Shown: one piece after another, positions 1-8,554 of the stretch
How positions within the stretch are numbered: position 1 is the stretch's first letter
How the letters are laid out: every line of letters starts with the position of its first letter
Origin: Methylotetracoccus oryzae
GTDB taxonomy: Bacteria; Pseudomonadota; Gammaproteobacteria; Methylococcales; Methylococcaceae
Length of the DNA: 64,000 nucleotides
Reading direction: 5' to 3'
Assembly: GCF_006175985.1 (NCBI RefSeq)
Contig: NZ_SRSH01000006.1
Coordinates: 62,001-126,000 of the forward strand
The notes under the pieces: model-generated
Database searches by the model: none
What the model saw: only the letters and a program-made list of their open reading frames with translations
What the model was told of the DNA's origin: nothing
Program-made: the position numbers and the translations under genes

Positions 1-494
1 CGCTTCATCTCGACGCTGCGGTGAACGATCCCGTGGTCGGGATCATCGGGAGGCCGCATCGGCTCCAACAAGCGAGCGAATCCGGCGACGCGTCCGAGGG
101 TGACGAGGAGACGACCGGGGTCGACGGGTAACCGGTGGAAGTCGTAAAAGTGAGAAACCAGGGTATCTCGCAAGCGGCTGTCCAACTCGCGATCGGCTTT
201 CGTCAGTGCGATCCAGAACAGGCCGGGGTTCGCGTCATGGAGGTCGTGCAGCCAGATCTTCAGTTCGCGGACCGGCCAATCCCCGACGTAGAAGATTCCG
301 ACCGCCCAGGCCTCGGCGGCAGCCGCGGTGAGGGCTATCGCCGGTTGGTCGACCGACAGAGGCTGCCAGCCGTGACGCTGCAGGAGCGCAGTCAGGTTCG
401 CGGCCTCCTCTCCGAGCCGCGAATCGATCAGCAACACCCTACCGCGAGTCACGGGTGTGCGCGCTGCAATGCCCAGTGTCATGGCGTTATTCAT
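1..494 (-). CDS. N-terminal part of a VpsR-like regulator (partial)
   Basis: The reading frame is open from 494 to the left edge, so only the N-terminal ~165 residues are visible. They begin with a hydrophobic beta strand and acidic residues (RGRVLLIDSRLGEEAANL) followed by alternating helices and strands, like a degenerate receiver domain. This resembles the VpsR-type N-terminal domain found in front of sigma-54 activator modules; that family assignment is from memory. The first ATG at 503 sits directly against GGAAGG, whereas the ATG at 494 is 9 bases from it, so 494 is preferred. If the call is right, AAA+ and Fis-type HTH domains lie outside the window. The + strand frame over the same bases is its shadow. 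Confidence 0.6.
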   Translation of the reverse strand, partial: MNNAMTLGIAARTPVTRGRVLLIDSRLGEEAANLTALLQRHGWQPLSVDQPAIALTAAAAEAWAVGIFYVGDWPVRELKIWLHDLHDANPGLFWIALTKADRELDSRLRDTLVSHFYDFHRLPVDPGRLLVTLGRVAGFARLLEPMRPPDDPDHGIVHRSVEMK

Positions 495-893
495 TGGAAC
501 CATCCTTCCGTGGCGGCGCAGGGAAGGCCGCCAAAGTGAAGCAGAGCGGAAAGTGGGGAGGCCCAGTGCGCACCGGAGCTTGCGGCGCGGCGCGCTGAAT
601 CATGCAGATGATTTGAATGCCCGGATGTTTGATCGCAGTCCCTCTCGGCGACTTCCCTGTCGGGTGCGATGGACGGCATTCGCGTCGAATCCGGTTACGC
701 GCCCCCCAAGCGCCGTCTAAGGCATGGTAGTGAACTGGAAGGCTCCCGGCTATGGGAAACAATACCTATCCCTCAGGGCTTAGGATCCGAATCCGCGGGT
801 CTAGCCGACCTTACCGAGGCTTCGGCCAAGGTTTTGGTGCCCTTTTTGCTGACTGCATCCTGAACACCCTACCAACTGACTTGGGAATTCACG
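495..893. other. Intergenic region between divergent genes
   Basis: About 400 bases separate the minus-strand regulator start from the plus-strand amine oxidase start. Several short frames cross it but none has a convincing start or composition. It must hold both promoters. I could not find a clear sigma-70 or sigma-54 box by eye. Confidence 0.5.
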
Positions 894-2945
894 ATGCGAC
901 ACCTTTTGCCCATTGCGGCTTTATCTCTCCTTGCCTCTAACGTGCAGGCTGCGGCGGCACCCGGGAAGCACTTCTCGCCGCGCTTGGCGGCGCGCGAGCT
1001 CTGGGGTGCGGATGACATGGCGTCCCGGACCTCATCCGCGGCAAGGACCTGCGTCAACCCGTTGACGCCGCTGACGAAGGGGGAGATCGAGCGCGCCGTG
1101 CAGATCGTCAAGGGCGACCCGCGTACCTTTTCCGGTGCATTTTTCCCCACGGTGGTGCTGAAGGAACCGCCGAAAGGCGAGGTGCTGGCGTTTCGGCCGG
1201 GCGAGACGGGCTACCGGCGCGAAGCCTTCGTCGAGATGTACGACCGCAAGCAGAACCGCCTGCAGGATGCGGTGGTCGATTTGAAGTCCGGACAGATCGT
1301 CAGCTTCCGCACCTATGCGATAGGTGTCCAGCCTGCCACGTACGGAAGCGAGTACGGCGATGTGGGTCCGCTGGTGACCGCCGATGCCGAATGGCAGGCC
1401 GCGATACGGAAGCGGGGCATCGACCCGGATGACGTGTACCTCGACATCTGGGCGGGCGGCGATATCCCGATTGCGACCGACCGGGAGGGCAAGCCGCTTC
1501 CGCCAGGCACCCGGATGATGCGCGTGCTCTCGTTTTATCGCGGTACCAAGCCCAACCCCTACGACCGGCCGATCGAGGGTGTCGTGGTCGCGGTCGATAT
1601 GAACCGCTTGAAGATCCTGCAGGTGACGGACACGGTGGTCGCGCCCGTCTCGGTTTACAACGGCAATGCATCGAGCGCCGAGCGGGAGCCCTTGAAGGCC
1701 CTGAAGGTGGAGCAGCCTGAAGGCCCCGGTTATCAGGTCTGCGGTAACGAGGTGACGTGGCAGGGTTGGCACTTCCGCTTTGCGATGCTGCCGCGCGAGG
1801 GGCTCGTGCTCTACACGATCGGTCAGGAGGAAGAAGGTGCCGTGCGCTCCGTGGCCTACCGGATCAGCATGACCGAGATCTTCGTGCCGTATGGTCTGCC
1901 TGACACGAACTGGGTCTGGCGCACCGCGTTCGACATCGGCGAATACGGCATGGGGCGCTACGCGAACCCGCTGTCAGACAAAGGCGACGTGCCAAGCAAC
2001 GCCGAGTTCTTCCATGCCCGGATCGCGGATGACGTCGGGGGTTCGTACGTGATTCCGAACTCGATCGCGCTGTATGAGCGCGACGGCGGGATGTTGTGGA
2101 AGCGCGTCGATCCCACGTCCGTCGTACAGGACAGCCGGAAGGCTCGCGAGCTCGTTCTCACGTCCAGCGCCTGGATCGGCAACTACATCTACGGCGTGGA
2201 ATACATTTTCCGACTGGACGGCTCACTGGAAGCGCGGGTCAACGCGACCGGGACGACGCTGAACCAGGGCGTCAACAGCTTCGAAGAGGGGGAGGCTTAC
2301 GGCCGCACCATGGACAGGAACAAGTCGACGGACGCCGGCAAGGCGCTGGTCGCGGCGCCGAACCACCAGCATTTCTTCAACTTCCGTATCGACATGGACA
2401 TCGACGGCCCGACCAACCGGGCGCTGGAGAGCAACGTCAAGTCGGCCCCGACGGACCTCGACAACGCCTTCGTCAGCGAAGAGCGCGTGCTGGGCAACGA
2501 GGATGCGGCGAAGCGCGACATCAACATCGACCGGACGCGTACCTGGAAGGTCGTCAGCAGCACGGCGAAGAATGGGCTGGGCTCGCCGACCGGTTATACG
2601 CTTTATGCGGGCGATGTCGCGGTGCCGTACGCATCGCCCAATTTCGCCGCTCGCCAGCGTGCGGCCTTCGTCGATTACCCGTTGTGGATTACCCAGTATA
2701 AGGAAGACGAAATGTTCGCGACCGGCGACCACCCCAATCAGGGACAGGCCGGCGAAGGTTTGCCGCAGTATTCCAACGGCGAAGCGCTCGCGGATACCGA
2801 CGTGGTGCTGTGGATTTCCTCCGGGCTGACCCATATCCCGGATATCGAACAACACCCGGTCATGAACAACGAAAGCGTGCAGGCATTCCGCCTGACGCCT
2901 TACGGGTTCTTCCGGCGGAACCCGGCGCTGAATCTGCCGAAGTGA
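894..2945 (+). CDS. Copper amine oxidase (primary-amine oxidase), exported
   Basis: A 683-residue periplasmic enzyme that oxidises primary amines to aldehydes, releasing ammonia and hydrogen peroxide. A signal peptide ends near residue 20 (..SNVQA-AAAPG). The catalytic-domain landmarks are present: the proposed base Asp347 in FDIGEYG, Tyr431 in GNYIY (precursor of the topaquinone cofactor), copper ligands His491 and His493 in NHQHF, and a third likely ligand His647 in LTHIPDIEQHP. Their spacing is close to that of the E. coli enzyme. The length suits forms without the extra E. coli N-terminal domain. No partner gene is adjacent, and a strong terminator follows, so it is probably monocistronic. 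The substrate cannot be told from sequence. Confidence 0.93.
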   Translation: MRHLLPIAALSLLASNVQAAAAPGKHFSPRLAARELWGADDMASRTSSAARTCVNPLTPLTKGEIERAVQIVKGDPRTFSGAFFPTVVLKEPPKGEVLAFRPGETGYRREAFVEMYDRKQNRLQDAVVDLKSGQIVSFRTYAIGVQPATYGSEYGDVGPLVTADAEWQAAIRKRGIDPDDVYLDIWAGGDIPIATDREGKPLPPGTRMMRVLSFYRGTKPNPYDRPIEGVVVAVDMNRLKILQVTDTVVAPVSVYNGNASSAEREPLKALKVEQPEGPGYQVCGNEVTWQGWHFRFAMLPREGLVLYTIGQEEEGAVRSVAYRISMTEIFVPYGLPDTNWVWRTAFDIGEYGMGRYANPLSDKGDVPSNAEFFHARIADDVGGSYVIPNSIALYERDGGMLWKRVDPTSVVQDSRKARELVLTSSAWIGNYIYGVEYIFRLDGSLEARVNATGTTLNQGVNSFEEGEAYGRTMDRNKSTDAGKALVAAPNHQHFFNFRIDMDIDGPTNRALESNVKSAPTDLDNAFVSEERVLGNEDAAKRDINIDRTRTWKVVSSTAKNGLGSPTGYTLYAGDVAVPYASPNFAARQRAAFVDYPLWITQYKEDEMFATGDHPNQGQAGEGLPQYSNGEALADTDVVLWISSGLTHIPDIEQHPVMNNESVQAFRLTPYGFFRRNPALNLPK

Positions 2946-3036
2946 TGGATCGTTAGGGCGGCGCGGCGGGTTCAAGGGCGTTGGGAGAGCGCCCTCGCTC
3001 GGCTGCGGCGAATGTCTGAAAGTGAGGGATGATGGC

Positions 3037-3066
3037 AACCCCGGCTGTGAAGCCGGGGTTTCTTTT
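3037..3066 (+). terminator. Intrinsic terminator of the amine oxidase gene
   Basis: A perfect 10-bp stem (3037-3046 with 3051-3060) closes a GTGA tetraloop and is followed by TCTTTT. It lies 91 bases after the amine oxidase stop codon. This is a textbook rho-independent terminator. Confidence 0.92.
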
Positions 3067-3298
3067 GTGCGCTAGAGCCCCGTTGAAGGGTACGTTGTTT
3101 TTCCTTCCAAGGCCCTGATGGAACTCGCGAATTTGGCTGACAGGTCTCCGGTCATCAGGTACCGAGGGCGTGGTGTACAAGAGATTCCATGGCACTCCCT
3201 AAGTAGGCTACCCGTGTCAAGAGTCACGGGTGTCTGCCGGACCTTGGGCGGATCAATGAGCGCTAGAGGACTATGCGCCCTGGGCGTATAGTCTAGTA
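3067..3298. other. Gene-free leader of the decayed toxin-antitoxin locus
   Basis: No gene is seen here. It holds a 7-bp inverted repeat (ACCCGTG at 3210-3216, CACGGGT at 3225-3231) and, next to the toxin start, the larger palindrome annotated separately. Confidence 0.5.
3269..3293. promoter_or_regulatory. 25-bp palindrome, probable HigA operator
   Basis: Bases 3269-3280 and 3282-3293 are inverted copies around one central base. Only one pair (3275/3287) deviates, as a G-T. The site ends six bases before the reconstructed toxin start at 3299. Antitoxins of the HigA type repress their own operon through such palindromes, so this is the likely autoregulatory operator. The palindrome is seen directly; its function is inferred. 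Confidence 0.6.
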
Positions 3299-3609
3299 AT
3301 GCTTACCGTCGTCGAAACCCCGCTCTTCCAGAAGCAGTAGCCGCTCTACTGGACTGAGGAAGAATGAGGCGCTTTCGGCGCCTACATCGCGGAGCGCCCT
3401 ACTGCCGGAGATGTTGTGCCCGATCCGGTGGCATTCGTAAGGTGCACTGGGGTCGAGCAGGTTCGGGCAAGTCGGGTGGTGTCCGGGTGATCTATTCCAC
3501 TCGGAACGCCGAAGGTGAGGTCGTCTTGCTCACCCTGTATGCCAACACCAGGACTGACAACCTCACTGGTCCAAAGTTGAAGGAGATCCGTCGTGTCCTC
3601 GAAGAGTAA
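3299..3609 (+). pseudogene. higB: Decayed HigB/RelE-family toxin
   Basis: Starting at ATG 3299, the frame reads a RelE/HigB-like toxin (MLTVVETPLFQKQ*PLYW...) broken by an in-frame TAG where a Trp is expected, then a TGA where an Arg is expected. A one-base deletion follows in the GDVVPGSGG region near 3422; adding one G restores GSGGIRKVHW...GKSGGVRVIY...LTLYANT. The span is 311 bases, one short of a multiple of three, which fits a single deletion. The intact product would be about 104 residues, a translation-dependent mRNA interferase. The C-terminal half alone is open (3364-3609) but lacks the N-terminal helices, so no working toxin is expected. It overlaps the antitoxin frame by 17 bases, as in intact higBA operons. 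Confidence 0.78.
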
Positions 3610-3910
3610 ACCTCTGAATGCCAGGGAACTGGCGGCATACGAAGCAAAGCGAGACCTGGCTGCAGAGCTGCTCGAGTCCGTGCGCGAAATGAAGGCTGGC
3701 CAGGTCAGGGTTGTGTCATTGCCTGTCATTGAAGCGCGCAAGAAAACGGGCCTGTCCTAATCGCAGTTCGCAGCGCTCATGGGTGTGTCAGTTCGGACGC
3801 TGCAAGGCTGGGAGCAAGGCCGCAAGCAGCCTAGCGGCGCAGCTCGCACGCTTCTCGCCATTGCCAGCACCAATCCCAAGGCACTGCTTGCTGTGGCGGG
3901 CCACAAGTAA
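3593..3910 (+). pseudogene. higA: Decayed HigA-family antitoxin (Xre-type HTH)
   Basis: From GTG 3593 the frame encodes about 105 residues ending ...LLAVAGHK at 3910. An in-frame TAA at 3758-3760 interrupts it where Gln would be expected (KTGLS*SQFAALM). After the stop, the helix-turn-helix is well preserved: SQFAALMGVSVRTLQGWEQG. The toxin-first order and the overlap match higBA. A restart at ATG 3779 could give only a fragment of the HTH. With both partners broken, the locus is probably a dead addiction module. Confidence 0.75.
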
Positions 3911-4207
3911 GCATGCGGAGAAAGCCGCCCAACCCTTCAGAAGGGTCACCGATTTCCTGCGAGTTCCGTGTCCCGCACAATGGTTAATCGCGAGCTGTTC
4001 GAACAACCGCTGCGGCCCATGATCTCCAGGCGATACGCTCGCGTTTGAACAAGGAGAAGTGAGCAGTCGGATCGAGTATATTCCAGGAAGAGATCGAGGT
4101 GATGGCGGGCCCATGGGCCAAGATGGTTCCCCAAGGGCTGCCGAGGAAATCGAATGATGGCGCAGAAAAGCAACCTGACTCCGTTTCCCCGGGGGTTCGC
4201 GTTGGAA

Positions 4208-4329
4208 AACCGGGAACAGACCACGGCTTTTCAGTTTTTGACTCAGCGTTTCTAGAAGCGCATGCATCATGTATCAAACCGCCCTCCGATCGGTAGGTCA
4301 TCAACTGCAGAACCGTGGTCTGTCCCCTG
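4208..4329. repeat. REPIN/MITE-like element, copy 1
   Basis: A ~122-bp element whose ends are inverted copies of each other: GGGAACAGACCACGG near 4212-4226 and CCGTGGTCTGTCCC near 4313-4326. The interior, including a GCATCATGTAT motif, matches copy 2 at 4878-5003 in the same orientation. Terminal inverted repeats without an ORF fit a REPIN or miniature transposable element. No REP-associated transposase is in the window. The left end also matches the half element at 6813. Confidence 0.7.
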
Positions 4330-4348
4330 TTGCGTGTCCCCTGTTGCG
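4321..4348. repeat. Perfect 14-bp tandem duplication
   Basis: The 14-mer TGTCCCCTGTTGCG at 4321-4334 is repeated exactly at 4335-4348. The first unit contains the right tip of repeat copy 1, so the duplication may mark replication slippage or an excision/insertion scar at the element's edge. Confidence 0.85.
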
Positions 4349-4402
4349 ATTGCGCTAATCAAGCGACTTGCGGTTCATAAAGCCACTTTCTCGGAAAAGG
4401 AT

Positions 4403-4873
4403 ATGTTGCACAAGCTACGCGTTTTCCTGATGCCAGAGTCCGCTACGTCTCTTAAGCTTATATTTGACAATGTCAGGAACTACGCAATATGCGGTGCACT
4501 GCTTGTCTACGCACTCTGGGTTCTCTCGCGGGGCGCTGAAGTTGAAGGAGCACGGAGCTGGCAGGTTCCGTTCGGATTAGGCACGCTACAAATGAGTGCG
4601 ACGGAACTTAAATTCACTGGCGCAACGGCCCTATTAGCTACCGCTTCGCTTTCAATACTGAACGTGCTACAGACTTGTCTTCTTATCTTTCATAGGCTCT
4701 TGCCACCGCTACCAACAGCATTAGACACACAAACTCCTCCATCACCGCCAGGAAAAGGAGTGTCGCCCTTTAAAGCGTTAGCTCTGATAATCACGTTTCC
4801 CTTTGTGACATATTTTGCAGTCCAACTGTTTTTGAATCTGCTCGCTGCTGCCGCAGCCTTCGTGGCTATGTAG
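4403..4873 (+). CDS. Orphan small membrane protein
   Basis: About 156 residues with no family I recognise. ATG 4403 follows a purine-rich GGAAAAGG. Longer starts from 4262 would translate part of the upstream repeat and are not favoured. Three hydrophobic stretches look like membrane helices: YAICGALLVYALWVLS, a long one around LLATASLSILNVLQTCLLIF, and a C-terminal one around FPFVTYFAVQLFLNLL. A proline-rich loop lies between the last two. Base composition is more AT-rich than the flanking core genes. The gene is bracketed by two direct copies of the ~122-bp element, which suggests it arrived or moves as a cassette. Confidence 0.55.
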   Translation: MLHKLRVFLMPESATSLKLIFDNVRNYAICGALLVYALWVLSRGAEVEGARSWQVPFGLGTLQMSATELKFTGATALLATASLSILNVLQTCLLIFHRLLPPLPTALDTQTPPSPPGKGVSPFKALALIITFPFVTYFAVQLFLNLLAAAAAFVAM

Positions 4874-4877
4874 TGGA

Positions 4878-5003
4878 ATCCGGAAACAGAACACGGTTTA
4901 TCGCCTTTCGGATCGTCGTATCGGAAAGGCGCTGGCATCATGTATAAAATGGCCCTCAGAACGGTCGCTTATCAACGGAATAACCGCGGTCGGTCACCTA
5001 ATT
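4878..5003. repeat. REPIN/MITE-like element, copy 2
   Basis: A diverged copy of the element at 4208-4329 in the same orientation. The left end is CCGGAAACAGAACACGG (about 4880-4896), the interior shares the GCATCATGTAT region and GGCCCTC (copy 1: GCCCTC), and the right end AACCGCGGTCGGTCACC (about 4982-4998) corresponds to the inverted left end with changes. It begins within five bases of the membrane gene's stop codon. Confidence 0.62.
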
Positions 5004-5101
5004 GTATTGTGTTCCTATTGATTTCTGACTCTTCGCCTAGCCGTACGGCCGGGGCGGCGTAACCTGGCGTTAGGCCTCACAACACCCCAAACAGAGGGAG
5101 C

Positions 5102-5497
5102 GTGACCGTGGCGGAAAACAGCTCAATCGCAACCACAGAACAGTACAAGAAGGCACTGCTGTCCCTGCGAGACAAGAGCTTGCCAGATGGCCACTTGGCG
5201 ATGCTTCGTGCACAAGGTCACTCGCAAGATGGCACCATAACTGCGACGAAGCTTGCGGAAGCGGCCGGCTATGATAACTTCAACGCAGCAAACCTCCAGT
5301 ACGGCATATTGGCCTGCAACCTGGCTGGGTTCCTGAACTACAACCCACCCAAGCGGAAGGACGGTTCACCAATGTGGTGGACCGCTCTTTCGTATTCCGT
5401 CGAAGGCAACGTGGAACCAGAGACAGGCCACTTCCAGTTCATCATGCGCCCCGAGTTACTGGCGGCTCTCCGCGAGATGAAGTGGGTCCGTTCGTAA
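5102..5497 (+). CDS. Hypothetical protein, 131 aa
   Basis: The GTG start at 5102 is preceded by AGAGGGA at a short distance. The product is soluble and charged, with a helical N-terminus (TEQYKKALLSL..), a segment LPDGHLAMLRAQGHS, the sequence TATKLAEAAGYDNFNAANLQYG that looks like a small helical recognition or partner-binding region, and a Trp-rich strand region (PMWWTALSY). I do not recognise a named family or catalytic motif. Similar short proteins occur as orphan genes in accessory DNA, which fits the neighbouring repeats and broken toxin-antitoxin genes. Confidence 0.62.
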   Translation: MTVAENSSIATTEQYKKALLSLRDKSLPDGHLAMLRAQGHSQDGTITATKLAEAAGYDNFNAANLQYGILACNLAGFLNYNPPKRKDGSPMWWTALSYSVEGNVEPETGHFQFIMRPELLAALREMKWVRS

Positions 5498-5743
5498 TGC
5501 TGGCGATTGCCGGCGCTGCGCGTCCTTGGTAGCGTTTAGGGTAACGGTAAGGTTGATTGCTGCGTGGTAATGCCGCGCGTTTTGCTCAGATAGGAATCGC
5601 ACTCGATACCCGCTATACACAGGCACGATATCTATCCTGGCAGTCAGTACGCAGACCGACGGGCGGGTGTAAGGGTGCATGAGATGTCACGGCTGGTTAT
5701 CGTCGGCGAGACAGTCATGGGTTTTGAAAGCAGGAGGCTGGAA

Positions 5744-6709
5744 ATGCGATCAAAACGCGGAGAGAAGGAGCGGTTACTCGGCCAGTGGGCGCGGGGCGCT
5801 GTGGCCCTGTTGACTGTGGTGACGCTGGGTGGCGGGCAACAGACGGCACGGGCTGACGATCTGTCCCAAGGCTGGGAGGCAGCAGGCTTCGTCAGCGAGT
5901 TCGAGGATGCAAGTCGTGTCCCGTCGAGCGAGGGAACGACTGAGAAGAACGTGGCAACCGTGACTCGCCGGTCCCGGGCCGGCGATTTCCATGATTTCCT
6001 CCGACTCATCTGGGTTCCTCCGGGCCTGAAGATTACGACGCTGGGCAAGCCTCGAGCGAAGCGGGCCTTTTTCACGGTCAGCTCATTTTTGAACCCGCCG
6101 GCCCCAGTCGATGCAGTGGTCCACTTCGTTGGCAACAACTACCGCACAGGCCAGGATCTCGGCGTGATGGTTTGTCGGCCCTTACCGAGCGACCTGCCGA
6201 GGACGGATCCAATCCTCGCTACTTGGCCCAAGGTGCTGCCGGTTATCAAGAGCGAATTAGGTGATTGCGCGGCGGGCACGCTGACGCGAGGCGAGAAGGA
6301 ACTCTGTGCCGTGGCGGAGCGCTATCAGGACCGAAGGTTCTTGGTTTACACCCGCGGCCTCAAGGAAACCCTGAACTTGGCGGTGGAGCTTTTCAGGACG
6401 GAAGCGCGCCGCAATGCCCTGTGGGACGATTTCAGCATCGGCAACGCGTTCAGCGGTCTCGGCTTCACGATATGGGGAAGTTCTACCCCTGAAGCGTCGA
6501 CAAAGGCCTTGTACACGGCGGTCGTTCTGCAGCGCTCGGTGGTTCCCGAGTACCTGCTCAGGAATGTAACCCTGCAGGAAGCCAATTGCCGCTGTGTCCA
6601 GGTTCCGGAGTCCGAAGCCTTGCATCAGGAACTCGTGGATCCGTCGGCGATCTGGGAGGCGGGCGAACTGGATCAAGGCGCATGCCGGCAGTTGCCGGCG
6701 CTGCCTTGA
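5744..6709 (+). CDS. Exported protein of unknown function
   Basis: ATG 5744 lies six bases after a perfect AGGAGG (5732-5737), so it is chosen over open frame reaching back to 5675. The 321-residue product has a twin-Arg-free signal peptide (WARGAVALLTVVTLGGGQQTARA-DD) and should be periplasmic. The mature part is mixed alpha/beta with five or six cysteines, including a CRC pair near the C-terminus (EANCRCVQVP), suggesting disulfides. A central stretch FVGNNYRTGQDLGVMVCRPLP could be a fold core, but no family is recognised. It ends the accessory region before the acyl-CoA synthetase. Confidence 0.7.
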   Translation: MRSKRGEKERLLGQWARGAVALLTVVTLGGGQQTARADDLSQGWEAAGFVSEFEDASRVPSSEGTTEKNVATVTRRSRAGDFHDFLRLIWVPPGLKITTLGKPRAKRAFFTVSSFLNPPAPVDAVVHFVGNNYRTGQDLGVMVCRPLPSDLPRTDPILATWPKVLPVIKSELGDCAAGTLTRGEKELCAVAERYQDRRFLVYTRGLKETLNLAVELFRTEARRNALWDDFSIGNAFSGLGFTIWGSSTPEASTKALYTAVVLQRSVVPEYLLRNVTLQEANCRCVQVPESEALHQELVDPSAIWEAGELDQGACRQLPALP

Positions 6710-6812
6710 TCCAGGCTGTCGGTCGATACGACACGAGGGAAAAGGGTGCAAAGTTCCATTGCGCGTTAGGTGAGAGACGTGTGAGGGCAATCCGACGCCA
6801 TTTCTGCATGGA

Positions 6813-6842
6813 AGAAACCGGCAACAGACCACGGCTTTTCGG
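6813..6842. repeat. Half copy of the REPIN/MITE-like element
   Basis: GAAACCGGCAACAGACCACGGCTTTTCGG matches the left end of copy 1 (about 4205-4233) at nearly every base. I see no matching inverted right end downstream, so it is a solo end (single REP-like unit). Confidence 0.6.
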
Positions 6843-6919
6843 ATTTCCGGCAGGCTGCCCGTAAGGCCTACTGCGCAACGGCTGCACGCCATTTTCATCA
6901 GACTTCCGGAGGAAACGCG

Positions 6920-8476
6920 ATGACACTGGCCACTTTGCTGGTCGAGGCTTGCCGCAGCCGGCCCTCGGCGGTCGCGCTGATCGACGGGCTTCGGCGGTGG
7001 ACTTATGCCGAGCTCGATGCCGCCACGGACCGTCTGGCCGAGGGTTGGCGCCGCCGGCAGGTCCAGCCCGGAGATCGGATCGCCCTGTTCATGCCCAATT
7101 GCGCCGAGCTGGCGTTCGGCTACCTGGGCTGCTTCAAGCTCGGCGCCGTCGCGGTGCCGTTGAACGCGCGCTATAAGGCGCCCGAAGTCGCGCACGCACT
7201 GGTCGATGCCGGGGCCAGCAATCTGGCGGTCCATATCAGCCGCTGGCCGGAAGTCGAGTCGCTCGATCTGGCCGCGCTCGGCGTGAGGAACTGCCACGTC
7301 GTCGGTACGGACGCCGCGCCGCCCGGCACCTTGCTGTGGGATGCGCTGATGGGGCCGACTGAGTGCATGCCCCCGCCCGCCGCCTTCGGTCCGGAACAGC
7401 CGGCGGCGATCCTCTATACCTCCGGTAGCACCAGCCGGCCCAAGGGCGTGGTTTACACCCACGGGACGCTGTCGGCCAGCAACCGCATTCAGACCGCGGC
7501 CTGGCAACTCGATCCGCAGGACATCCAGTTGATCACGCTGTCGTTCGCGCACGCGGCCGCCTTGTCGACCCAGTTGCTGCCCAGTCTGGCGCTCGGGGGC
7601 ACCAACGTGCTGCTCGATGCGCCGACACCGGGCGAGACCGTGGCGGCGATACGGGCGCACGGGTGTACCCGGCTGGTGATGTTGCCCGCGGTGCTAGCGG
7701 ATCTGGTGGACCATCTCGAACACCAGCCGGCCGACTTGCGGTCGCTGCGCAGCGTCGTTGCCGGTGGCGACATCGTGCCGCAACGCATACAGGAACTTTT
7801 CCACCTGAGCAGCGGGCTGGAAATCAGCGAAGTGTGGGGCATGACCGAGTGCCTGGGATCGATCAACAACCCGCCCTTCGGTTCGAAGGTGCCCGGCTCG
7901 ATCGGACGGCCCGCGCCCGAGGTCAGTGTCAAGCTGATCGATCCGGACGGACAGGAAGTTGCCGATGGCAACGAGGGTGAAATCCTGATCCGCAGTCCTG
8001 CCCTCACGGTAGGCTATTGGAACAATCCCGCAGCCACGGCGGCCGCAATCGTCGATGGCTGGCTGCATACGGGCGATCTGGCCCGGCGGGACGCCGACGG
8101 TGTTTATTGGTTTCTCGGCCGGCGCAAGGAAATCATCGTACGCGGTGGCTCGAACATCTCGCCGCTGGAGGTGGAGGAGGTCATCGCGCAGCATCCGGCC
8201 GTGCTCCGGGTCGGCGTCGTCGGCTTTCCCGACGCACGTCTGGGTCAGATCGTCGTCGCGGGCGTCATGCTGGATGCCGATCATCCCAGCCCCAGCGAGG
8301 ACGAGCTACGCCAGTTCAGTCGCGAGCGTATCGCGTCCTACAAGACCCCCGAGCGCATTCATTTTCTGCCGGAGCTGCCTCTGAATCCGGTCGGCAAGGT
8401 CGACCGGCATCGGTTGCTTGCGCTGCTGCAGGGCGAAGGCGCTGTAGGGGCTACTCCCGGTCAGGTGAGTCGGTGA
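6920..8476 (+). CDS. AMP-forming acyl-CoA synthetase / ligase
   Basis: A 518-residue member of the class I adenylate-forming family, which activates a carboxylate with ATP and transfers it to CoA. The signature motifs are in order: phosphate loop ILYTSGSTSRPKGVVYTH, WGMTE motif EVWGMTECLGS, the GWLHTGDLARRD motif, the hinge region GRRKEIIVRGGSNISPLEVEE, and the C-terminal catalytic Lys in NPVGKVDRH. ATG 6920 follows CGGAGGAAA. Length and motif spacing are normal. The substrate (fatty, aromatic or other acid) cannot be told from sequence, and no beta-oxidation gene is adjacent. Confidence 0.92.
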   Translation: MTLATLLVEACRSRPSAVALIDGLRRWTYAELDAATDRLAEGWRRRQVQPGDRIALFMPNCAELAFGYLGCFKLGAVAVPLNARYKAPEVAHALVDAGASNLAVHISRWPEVESLDLAALGVRNCHVVGTDAAPPGTLLWDALMGPTECMPPPAAFGPEQPAAILYTSGSTSRPKGVVYTHGTLSASNRIQTAAWQLDPQDIQLITLSFAHAAALSTQLLPSLALGGTNVLLDAPTPGETVAAIRAHGCTRLVMLPAVLADLVDHLEHQPADLRSLRSVVAGGDIVPQRIQELFHLSSGLEISEVWGMTECLGSINNPPFGSKVPGSIGRPAPEVSVKLIDPDGQEVADGNEGEILIRSPALTVGYWNNPAATAAAIVDGWLHTGDLARRDADGVYWFLGRRKEIIVRGGSNISPLEVEEVIAQHPAVLRVGVVGFPDARLGQIVVAGVMLDADHPSPSEDELRQFSRERIASYKTPERIHFLPELPLNPVGKVDRHRLLALLQGEGAVGATPGQVSR

Positions 8477-8554
8477 CATACCAAGGCTTTATGGTGAGCC
8501 CTGGATGGACATCATTCGCTTGTGCCGCGAGCCACTTGAGGGGTGGACGGTCGC

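Noticed and set aside
4262..4402. N-terminal extension of the orphan membrane protein
   Set aside because: These codons translate the right half of repeat copy 1 and the 14-bp tandem duplication, so ATG 4403 is preferred.
5069..5075. GTTAGGC resembling an integron attC core site upstream of the 131-residue orphan gene
   Set aside because: No matching RYYYAAC partner at a sensible distance and no clear L sites; imperfect pairing with GCCTA near 5036 is not enough.
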